DNA from: Euleptes europaea
Lineage: Eukaryota; Chordata; Lepidosauria; Squamata; Sphaerodactylidae
Assembly: GCF_029931775.1 (NCBI RefSeq)
Contig: NC_079322.1
Span: 77,871,326-77,935,325, forward strand
Direction of reading: 5' to 3'
Length of the DNA: 64,000 nucleotides
In this document: one piece after another, positions 44,522-54,400 of the stretch
How positions within the stretch are numbered: position 1 is the first letter of the stretch
How the letters are laid out: every line of letters starts with the position of its first letter
The notes under the pieces: model-generated
Seen by the model: the letters and a program-made list of their open reading frames with translations, nothing else
Databases searched by the model: none
Told to the model about the DNA's origin: nothing
Position numbers and translations under genes: made by a program

Positions 44522-44998
44522 CCGCTATGCTCCTTTCCAGCTTCATGCTTCTTTCCCCTTTTATTCTAAAACTGAAGGAAAAGTTCCGTGAACTTTGGAT
44601 GCTTATTTGTTTTTGCAATCCAGGCTGTCCTTCCAGCGGTGCAGCGCGACCAGGCCTGCCTGCGTTTATCCGCAATGCCCTTCCTTTCCCTAGAGTCAAT
44701 AGATGGGGCCATGCTGGGGTGTGTGGCATGCATTCCCCAGTGGGCTGACCGTGCCAAAGACGGGAGGAGTTCAGCCTGGCTCAGGAAGGCAGATCCGACA
44801 GCAGAAGTGGGCGACAGGCCTGCGCAGAGGTTCTTCTCTCCTGCTTGGAGCGGCGGCAGGAGGCGAGGAGGAAGGAGCTGCCCCTTTCTCAGGTACGGTA
44901 TTGCGGGGCCTTTTTTGAGCCCGCCTGGGCTTCCATGGATGTATGTCTTGTACTTTTTTGGATGCTTTGTAAAACTTTGTGAGCTATAGCCTGAAGAG
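44522..44998. other. CATH-B upstream DNA, nothing recognised
   Basis: GC-richer than its surroundings; a 133-codon ORF here shows no domain. Confidence 0.4.
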
Positions 44999-45205
44999 TA
45001 GGGTTGCAAGCTCGGGATTGGGAAACAGCTGGAGATTTCTGGGGCGGAGCCTGAGGAGGGCGGGGTTTGGGGAGGGGAGGGACTTCAATGCCATAGAGTC
45101 CAATGGCCAAAGAGGTCATTTTTCTCCAGGTGAACTGACCTCTATCGGCTGGAGATCAGTTGTAATAGTTGATCTCCAGCGACTACCTGGAAGTTGGCAA
45201 CTCTA
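44999..45205 (-). mobile_element. hAT-type MITE
   Basis: Ends TAGGGTTGCA / GGCAACTCTA; perfect 8-bp duplication CTGAAGAG. Confidence 0.93.
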
Positions 45206-45276
45206 CTGAAGAGAGTTTTCTTTTTGTTGTGCTTGCTGGAAGTGAAGGACTTTACCGTGCGACTCAGCCTCAGATT

Positions 45277-45481
45277 TAGGGTTGCCAACCTCCAGGTGGG
45301 GTCTGGAGATCTCCCAAAATTACAACTGATCTCCAGATATCAGTTCCCCTGGGGAAAATGGCTGCTTGGGAGGGTGGCTTCTATGGCATTACATCCCCAC
45401 TGAGGTCCCGCTCCTCCCCAAACCCTGCCCTCCCCAGGCTCCACCCTCCAGGAATTTCCCAACCGAGAGTTGACAACCCTT
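45277..45481 (+). mobile_element. hAT-type MITE
   Basis: Ends TAGGGTTGCC / GACAACCCTT; duplication CTCAGATT/CTCAGACT (7 of 8). Confidence 0.87.
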
Positions 45482-45710
45482 CTCAGACTAGAGGGGGACT
45501 ATAGAAAGCAAGAGGGATAGATAGGTCAGGACCCTGTGCATCCCTTCCTTTATATTGGTGGGGGTGGAAAGTGCTGTCAAGTCACAGCTAACTTATGGCG
45601 AGTCCCCCCACCCCAGGGTTAAGGCAAGAGGCGTTTGGAGGTGGTTTGCCATTGCCTGCCTCTGCATAGTGACCCTGGACTTCCTCAGTGGTCTCCCATC
45701 CAAGTACTGG

Positions 45711-46036
45711 AGAGCCAGCGTGGTGTAGGAGAGCCAGTGTATTGCAGTGGTAAAGAGTGGTGGTTTGGAGTGGTGGACTCTGATTTGAAGAACCGGGTTC
45801 GATTCCCCACTCCTCCACATGAACGGCGGACGCTAATCTGGTGAACTGGGTTGGTTTCCCCACTCCTACACATGAAGCCAGCTGGGTGACCTTGGGCTAG
45901 TCACAGTTCTATTAAGAGTTCTCTCAGCCCCACCTACCTCACAGGGTGTCTGTTGTGGGAGGGGGAGGGAAGGTGATTGTAAGGTAATTGCCTTAAGTGG
46001 TAGAGAAACTCAGCATAAAAACCCAACTCTTCTTCT
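45711..46036 (+). mobile_element. SINE family A
   Basis: GAGAGCCAGCGTGGTGTAG, duplicated head, tail AAAAACCCAACTCTTCTTCT. Confidence 0.85.
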
Positions 46037-46152
46037 ACTAACCAGGGCAGACCCTGCTTAGCTTTCAAAATCCAATGAGATTTGGCTAGTCTGGGCCATC
46101 CAGGTCAGGTCAGACAAACAGAGGTGGTTTCCCATTGCCTGCCTCTGCGCAG

Positions 46153-46356
46153 TAGGGTTGCCAACCTCCATGTACTAGCTGTAGATCTCCTGCTATTACA
46201 ACTGATCTCCAGCCGATAGAGATCAGTTCACCTGGAGAGAATGGCCACTTTGGCAATTGGACTCTATGGTGTTGAAGTCCCTCCCCAAACCCCACCCTCC
46301 TCAGGCTCCGCCTGAAAAACCTCCCGCCAGTGGCAAAGAGGGATCTGGCAACCCTA
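46153..46356 (+). mobile_element. hAT-type MITE
   Basis: Ends TAGGGTTGCC / GGCAACCCTA; duplication CTGCGCAG/CTGCACAG (7 of 8). Confidence 0.9.
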
Positions 46357-46512
46357 CTGCACAGCAACTCCTTGGAGGTCTCCCATCCAAATACTACCCA
46401 GGGTCAACCCTGCTTAGCTTCCAAGATCTGACAAGATCGAGCTAGCCTGGGCTACCTAGGTCAGGGTTTCCTTTCTGCTGCTCTGATGCTATCTCTCTGA
46501 TGGGTAGATTGC

Positions 46513-47418
46513 CAGGATACTGGATGATCATGACAGGCTGGAGAATTGGGCTAAAACTAGTAAAATGCATTTCAACAGAGATAAATGTAAAGTTCTGCAT
46601 TTAGGTAGGAAAAATCAAATGCATTATAGGATGGGGGAGATTTATCTTAGCAGTAGTGTGTGAAAAGGATCTTGGGATCTTAGTAGACCAAACACTGAAC
46701 ATAAGTCAGCAGTGTGATGCAGTAGCTAAAAAGGCAAATAGGATCTTGGGCTGTATCAACAGAAGTATAGTGTCCAGATCACATGAAGTGATGGTATCAC
46801 TTAACTCTGCTCTGGTTAGACCTCACCGAGAGTATTGCGTTCAGTTTTGGACATCGCAATTTCAGTAGGATATAGACAAGCTGGAACGTGTCCAGAGGAG
46901 GGCAACAAAGATGGTGAGGGGTCTGGAGACCAAGTCCTATGAGGAAAAGTTGAAGGAGCTGGGTGTGTTTAGCCTGGAGAGGAGAAGACTGAGAGGGGAT
47001 ATGACAACCATCTTCAAGTACTTGAGGGGCTGTCCCATAGAGGATGGTGCCGAGTTGTTTTCTGTTGCCCCAGAAGGTCAGACCAGAACCAATGGGTTGA
47101 AATTAAATTAAAGGAGTTTCCATCTAGACATTAAGAAGAATTTTCTAACAGAGCGGTTCCTCAGTGGAACAGTCTTACTCGGTAGGTGGTGAGCTCTCCT
47201 TCCCTGGAGGTTTTGAAGAAGAGTCTAGATGGCCATCTGTCAGCAATGCTGATTCTATGAGCTTAGGCAGACCATGAGAGGGAGGGCATCTTGGGCATCT
47301 TCTGGGCATGGAGTAGGGGTCACTGGGGGTGTGGGGGGAGGTAGTTGTGGATTTCCTGCATAGTGCAGGGGGTTGGACTAGATGACCCTGGTGGTCCAAC
47401 TTTTTGATTCTATGATTC
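46513..47418 (+). mobile_element. CR1 LINE, longest 3' fragment in the window
   Basis: About 900 bp of ORF2 C-terminal coding remnants ([38 protein letters not shown]) and full CR1 3' UTR ending TTGATTCTATGATTC. Flanks match the uninterrupted sequence at 63.9 kb without target duplication, as expected for CR1. Confidence 0.9.
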
Positions 47419-48130
47419 TACTCTCAGGGAATCTTCCTTCCTTCTGGCTAGCCCCTTCTTTCTTCTCCATCTTGCTACCATGAGAGCAGGACGTTGCTTT
47501 CCTGCATCTCCATCCATCCGAGTTTAGCTTCCTAGTTTAGAATGCTGTCGCTATCCTGTCTAGAATGGTGTTCCTTCTAATAAAGGACTCATATTAGTTT
47601 ACTGAGATAAAGAGGCTCCGTGAGAGCTTTATCTCCTCAGCAGCAAGCAATGCAAATTCCACTGTGCCCTCTGCATTTGGCAATTCTAACAGGGCTAAGA
47701 ATGGACATTGCTGTGAAGTAACAGCAAGCAGGCTGTAGGCATTGTTATTGAGGTTTTGGTCCAGACTGGGAAACTCCTGGATATCTGGGGATGGAGCCTG
47801 GAGAGGACAGGAACCTCAGTGGGGCTCAATGCCATAGAGTCCCCCCACCAAAACATCCATGTTCTCCTGGGGAACTGAGCTCTGTAGTTTGGCGATGAGG
47901 TGTAATTCCATGGAATCACCAGGTCCCACCTGGCATCCCTAGGGTGGTAGGTTTAGACAGCCCCCGCCCCCTGGTCAGAAACACCCTAGCTTTGGACTGC
48001 AATGAGAAGGGGGGTTGACTAGATGGCCTCTAGGAACCCTTGCAACTTTAGTACATTAGGATTATGATACACCAGCCAAAATTCAAACTAGCGATAACAG
48101 AAGAGTCTGGAATAAATAATAGCACTCAAA
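47419..48130. other. DNA downstream of CATH-C
   Basis: Holds a diverged MITE at about 47757-47941 (GGTCCCACCTGGCATCCCTA end) and an AATAAA-bearing stretch near 47.58 kb of unknown origin. Confidence 0.4.
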
Positions 48131-48132
48131 AG

Positions 48133-48138
48133 TTTATT
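48133..48138 (-). terminator. CATH-C polyadenylation signal
   Basis: AATAAA on the minus strand, about 200 nt after the stop. The flanks resemble the CATH-B 3' end. Confidence 0.65.
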
Positions 48139-48340
48139 ACAAAGCACCAAGCCAGAAGAAATTATAGAGACACTCCCCCCTCGCCCAATTTAGCATTAAG
48201 CCAGAGAAGCAGCTCCAAAGAAGATGGCTTTTTGCAGTCCAGATTATTCCACCTGACCCTTCTAAAAGAAAATAAAAACAGCAAGCAGCTTCCATCAGCG
48301 GTGGGCAATCTTGCTTCCACCCGGGGTCCTGATTTGCCCA

Positions 48341-48436
48341 TCAGTTCCTCCATTCGCAATGGCAGCTCAGTCTCTGTAGGGTCTCCTTGACTTTATTGTA
48401 AGCTGTGTGAAAGAAATTTCTCCGGACACGGACGTG
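48341..48436 (-). CDS. CATH-C exon 4 (mature peptide)
   Basis: 31 codons plus TGA after acceptor ccctctag, encoding HVRV and a 27-residue basic peptide with a CHC motif. Confidence 0.92.
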   Translation of the reverse strand, partial: HVRVRRNFFHTAYNKVKETLQRLSCHCEWRN

Positions 48437-51400
48437 CTAGAGGGAGAGAGGAAAGAGGTCAGGATTTCCCAGGATTGTGGCTGTCCAGAGCAAGGTAAGA
48501 AGTGTACACTTGGCACCATGGCCCGCCTTACTCACGAGGTGAGGCCGTCACGTTCCCAAGTGGGGCTACAGAGGAATGAATGGGAGAACCAGAGATCTCT
48601 ATATCATCCACAGGAGCTCCTTTCACTAAAGATAGTGTGTATTTACAGGGCTCCATTTTAGTTAGTGCTGTGGAGATGGGAGTATTTTTCACACAGGGAT
48701 GGGCTTGCCGAAACAGCCAGTGTCAACAGGGTTTCAACGTGGCAGGTTTCCCTTCATTTTCTCTGCCCTATTGCCCTGCAGTGGCTATACCCCTGCCCCT
48801 CACACCACCAGTTTTTTAAAAATCTGCAATTGGAATAACATTATAGTTTGTAACAGTCTGCCTATCGGGTTCTATGGATTCCCACCTTTCATCCTTTAAA
48901 AATGTCTGTAGCACCCTTCATTGTGGAGATATAAGGGGAAAGGCATCTCTCTCCAACAAAAGGCCCTACAGACTTACCTGTTTAAAAATGAAAGCTGAGA
49001 GTTCAAAGGAATGAGTAGATTGTTATAATATAATACTATAATAATATGTCAGTCACTGATTTTTTTAAGCTTGTGGGAAATGACTACAGTGGGGGACTGA
49101 GGCAGGATAAATGGTGCCCATGTGGGTGGGACCAAGAAGATTAGGACTTTCTCGTACACATGGGTGCCACCCCGCCTTTGCTGTGATCTTTCCCAAAACA
49201 TCACAGAAAAACAGGTTTGAGATCACCGGAAATAGGGGCAGACCTGTTAGGTGCATGGAAACACCACAATGTGTTGGAGAAATTGGGAAAAACCCATTCC
49301 CCAATAGCATCCAAGCCAGGGCAAACAAACTATGCTGTGGCCAAAGATGCTGTGCCAGTTTCCAGTGCCTCATCCCTTTCGTCAGTGGCACTGGAGATTG
49401 ACAGTTCCCCCACCCCAGCAGAACTCCAATTCACAGGTGTCTGTTCCTGCCAGTTTTCACAGCCGTCTTCCAACCCTCCTACCTGACCACCTTCAATTAG
49501 CAATGTCAGCAGGGGCTAACATTAGTAGCCACAAGCCTGCTAACCAAAAGGCTCATGAGGACAACCACATGCTCTTAGGACCGGGGACCACCAGCTGATT
49601 ATTATCTAAAGAACTTAATGTCCTTCAGAGGGTGTCCAGTGCTCAAGCATCTTGTGGTGGGGGTTCTCCTGCTGAAAATAGGGTTGCCAGGTCCCTCTTC
49701 CCGACCGGCGGGAGGTTTTTGGGGTGAGGAAGGGGGAGTTTGGGGTGGGGAGGGGAGGGACTTCCAATGCCATAGAATCCAATTGCCAAAGTGGCCATTC
49801 TCTCCAGGAGAACTGAGCTCTATCGGCTAGAGATCAGTTGTAATAGCAGGAGATCTCCAGCTAGTACCTAGAGGTTAACTAAGAAGGAAAAGAACCTATG
49901 CTGAAATAGTGGCAACTGTATAGAGAAACAGCACGTGGCTCAATATATTCACAACTGAAATGAGAGCATGTTACATCACACACAAGAATATTTCAAAATC
50001 AATATATTCACAACAACATTCAACACTAAAATAAAACATGTTACATCACATGCAAGAAAACCACCAAACTGAAATATAGCCTCGCAGGGCTTAAGGCAAC
50101 GCAAATAAGGGCAAGTTTAATACAGCCAGTCAGCTTAACAAAATATAAAGCCTGAAAGGCTTTCAGTTTGGTGGTTTTCTTGCATGTGATATAACATGTT
50201 TTATTTTAGTGTTGAATGTTGTTGTGAATATACTGATTTTGAAATATTCTTGTGTGTGATGTAACATGCTCTTATTTCAGTTGTGAATATATTGAGCCAC
50301 GTGCTGTTTCTCTATACAGTACCTAGAGGTTAGCAACCCTAGTGATCAGTAGGGTTGCCAGGTCCCTCTTTGCCACTGGCGGGAGGTTTTTGGGGCGGAG
50401 CCTGAGGAGAATTTGGGGAGGGGAGGGACTTCAATGCCATGGAGTCCTATTGCCAAAGCTGCCGTTTTCTCCAGGTGAATGAATGAGATCAGTTGTACTA
50501 GCAGGAGATCCCCAGCCACCACCTGGAGGCTGGCAACCCAACTTGGGATGAGGATTGCCAGGTCCCTTTTCACCACTGGCAGGAGGTTTTTGGGGCGGAG
50601 CCTGAGGAAGGCGGGGTTTGGGGAGGGACTTCAATGCCATAGAGTCCAATTGCCAATGCGGCCATTTTCTCCAGGGGAACTGATCTCTATCGGCTGGAAA
50701 TCAGTTGTAATAGCAGGAAATCTCCAGCTATTATCCGGAGGTTGGCAACCCTAGCTGGAAAGTGGAACAGATCCATGGGATCCAACCCATTTTGTGCACT
50801 GAATTTCTAGGGATGCCAGCCTCCAGGTGGGCCCTGGAGATCCCCCTTAATTACAGCTCATCTGCAGACTACAGACATCAGTTCCCATGGAGAAAATGGA
50901 ATGTGGACTCTATGGCTTTGTGCCCCACTGAGGTCCCTGTCCTCCATCCCCAAACCTCCCGGAGTTTCCCAACCTGGATCTGGCAACCCTACCCCCTGCC
51001 AGTGGCCGGAGGGGGACGACCTGGCAGCCCTATGAATTTCCAATCTCACACAGGTGATTAGCAAACAGTTTCCCAGGGACGGGCTACGAGGCTCTTTCTC
51101 GACTCCCTCTCCCCGCGTTCCCTTGAGAGGTAAACTTACCACCTGGCCTGCAGATTCACAATCGAGCTCAATGACGGGAGCCCCTTGCTCGGAAAAGATG
51201 ATTCCAGAACATTCCTTCACCACCTTGGAGAGAAGAAGACAAAACGGCCACTCTGTTATTCGGATATTTATTAATATGCTTCTGCCCCTTTTGGTAGTCC
51301 TAAAATCTTCCAACGAAACGTCATAATATGTATTCCCCTTCCGGTCAAAGCTCTAGAAGGGAAATGTTGTGATTGCCCTTCCCTGGCCAACGTTCTTTGG

Positions 51401-54400
51401 CCTCAGCCGCTGTGCCAGACAATAGGTCCTCGTGAGGCCCATGGAAGTTGGGGGGCAGAAGTCAGCTGAGCAGCTGGATGTGGGGCTTAGCTAGGGACCA
51501 GGCTATCCCCACTCAGTTATTCCCTTAGCTCCACTGACCAAGTGCCCACTTTGGGTAGGTAGTCTCCCATCGATAGGGTTGCCAGGTCCCTCGTTGCCAC
51601 CAGCAAGAGGTTTTTGGGGCAGAGCTTGAGGAGGGTGGGGGTTGGGGAAGGGAGGGACTTCAATGCCATAGAGTCCAATTGCCAAAGCGGCCATTTTCTC
51701 CAGGTGAACTGATATCCATCGGCTGGAGATCAGTTGTAATAGCAGGGGATCTTCTGCTATTACCTGGAGGTCAGCAACCCTAGTTGTAATAGCAGGAGAT
51801 CTCCAGCTAGTACCTGGAGGATGATAACCCTACACATCGATGTGATCTCACCCCCCTCACCCCCCCATCTTTCAGGCAGGTGGGAGACAAAGTGGAGGTC
51901 AAAAATTATATGGGGGTATGTTAGGGTTGCCAACCTCCAGGTGGTAGCTAGAGATCTCCTGCTATTACAACTGATCTCCAGCCGATAGAGATCAATTCCC
52001 CTGGTGAAGATGGCTGCTTTGAAAGGCAGACTCTAAGGTATTATACTCTATTTAAGTCCCTCCCCAAACCTGGCCCTCTTCAGACTCCGCCCCCAAAATC
52101 TCCAAGTATTTTCCATCACAAACCTGGTAACCCTAGGCTATGTGCCAACACCACATCCAGGCAATACCCCAGATGTGACATCAGATGTCAGTAGAGTTGC
52201 CAACCTCCAGGTACTAGCTGGCGATCTCCTGCAATTACTACTGATCTCCAGCAGATAGAGGTCAGCTCCCCTGGAGAAAATGGCAGTTTTGGCAATTGGA
52301 CTCTATGGCATTGAATTCCCTCCCCTCCCCAAACCCCACCCACCTCAGGCTCTGTCCCAAAAACCTCCCTCTGGTGGCAAAGAGGGACCTGGCAACCTTA
52401 GATGTCAGCTAACACTCTAGAAACTCTATGGGTATTCCATAGAGTTTCTACAGTGTCAACCTTAAAGCTCTGGGGGATTGTCCACCCCCCATTTTCTCTT
52501 GTTCATGCCCTGAGCAGCAGTTAGGGATGCCAGGCGGTGGCCTGGCATTCCCACGAGCTTTGGAAGCAGGACAAAAGATGGAGGGGCTGTGGCTCAGTGG
52601 TAGAGCATCTGCTTGGCATGCAGAAGGTCCCAGGTTCAATCCCCGGCATCTCCAGTTAAAGGGACTGGGCAAGTAGGTGATGTGAGAGACCTCCGCCTGA
52701 GACCCTGGAGAGCTGCTGCCCGTCTGAGTAGACAGTACTGCCTTTGACGGACCAAGGGTCTGATTCAGTAGAAGGCAGCTTCATGTGTTCATGTGTTCAA
52801 ATGACATTGGGCAACATGGCAATGAGCAGGATGTTCAGTACCCAAAAAGGAGTTGAGGGAAGAAAAGATGTTCTAATGAAGCATCCATGATGTGAAGTGG
52901 GGCCCAGAGGGAACCCTTGCTTAGGGGCTTTCAGGCCCTTACCTGGATGGCCCAGGCTAGCCTGATCTTGTCAGATCTGGGGAGCTAAACAGGGCCGGCC
53001 CTGATTAGTACTTGGGTGGGACTGGGAGACCACCAAGGAAGTCCAGGGTCGCTACGCGGAGGCAGGCAGTGGCCAACCACCTCTGCTCGCCTCTTGCCTT
53101 GAAAGCCCTGTGGGGTTGCCATAAGTCTGGTGCAACTCAGTGGCACTTTCCACCATGGGTGGCTCTCAGCAGCCCTGGCCCCGAGGAAGAGAAAGACAGA
53201 GAGCGCTCACCCCCTTGTTCTTGAAGTCACATTTGTCCAGGTTTAGTTGCTCCGAGGGTGGGCACGTGGTCTCCTGCACGGTGAATTCCAGCTCCTGGAG
53301 TGAATGGATTGCGGGGTCCTGTCAAGAAGAAGAAGAGTTGGTTTTTATATGCCGACTTTCTCTCCCACTTAAGGGAAGAATGAAAGCGGCTTACACTCCC
53401 CTCCCCCCCATAACAGACACCCTGTGAGGTAGGTGGGGCTGAGAGAGCTCTAAGAGAGCTGTGACTAGCCCAAGATCACCCAGCTGGCTTCGTGTGTAGG
53501 AGTGGGGAAACCAATCCAGTCCACCAGATTAGCCTCCGCTGCTCATGTGGAGGAGTGGGGAATCGAACCCGGTTCTCCAGATCAGAGTCCACCGCTCCAA
53601 ACCACCGCTCTTAACCACTGTACCATGCTGCCTCTTGTATGAGCATAATCAAGAGAGAGGCACCAAGCAGTACCAAATTAATGCCCAGTGCTGCTTGTTC
53701 CCAAGCATCAGTTTACGGTGATTCACATGCATTCTTTGCATCAACGAATCACCAGCAAATTGCCAGAACTGGATCTGAGCCACAGCTAAGCACAGCAGCA
53801 CCCTTTCAGAAGCAGATTTTCATTAACTGCCAACCCAAGTTGAGGAAGTCAGCTGGCATCTGCTCAGGCCGTAAGTGCTAACTGGTAGACAAATGAACTC
53901 AGTCTTGAGTGGCTTTTTCAGGAGGAGCCAATCTGAAGCAACGAGAAATTAACTTTTAATTCACACAGCTGGGGATTAAAGACAGATGCATTGACCTTTG
54001 CAGGCTGGAGAATCAGAGAGCCCTCTCGGTAGGGATCTCAGGGGAAAGATTGGCAGAGGGGCAACAAACGACAAAGAAGACTTGGTTTTTATACGCCAAC
54101 TTTCTCTACCACTTAAGGAAGAATAAAACTGGCTCACAATCACCTTCCCTTCTCCTCCCCACAACAGACACTCTGTGAGGTAGATGGGTCGGAGAGAGCT
54201 GTGACTAGCCCAAGGTCACCCAGCTGGCTTCGTGTGTAGGAGCGGGGAAACAAATCCAGTTCACCAGGTTAGTCCCCGCTAGGGCTGTCAATTCGGTTCG
54301 GCCCAAACTGAAAATCAGCCGAATTTCCCTTGATTCGGCGGTTTTTAGTTCGGACGGATCCGAACTCAAAACTGGCGGGCAACCGGGGGGGCCGAATTCA

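Larger units (their letters stand above)
45560..46465 (-). mobile_element. 5S rRNA-derived SINE copies, split by a SINE and a MITE
   Basis: AGTGACCCTGGACTTCCTCA, CCCTGCTTAGCTTTCAAAAT and CCCTGCTTAGCTTCCAAGAT show two reversed 5S-like units. Confidence 0.7.

Noticed and set aside
44588-44989. 133-codon ORF between CATH-B and CATH-C
   Set aside because: Composition and sequence do not resemble any family; no cathelin features, no regulatory signals.
49679-52400. CRISPR-like regularly spaced repeats
   Set aside because: Copies are MITEs of about 200 bp with inverted ends and target duplications in a vertebrate genome.
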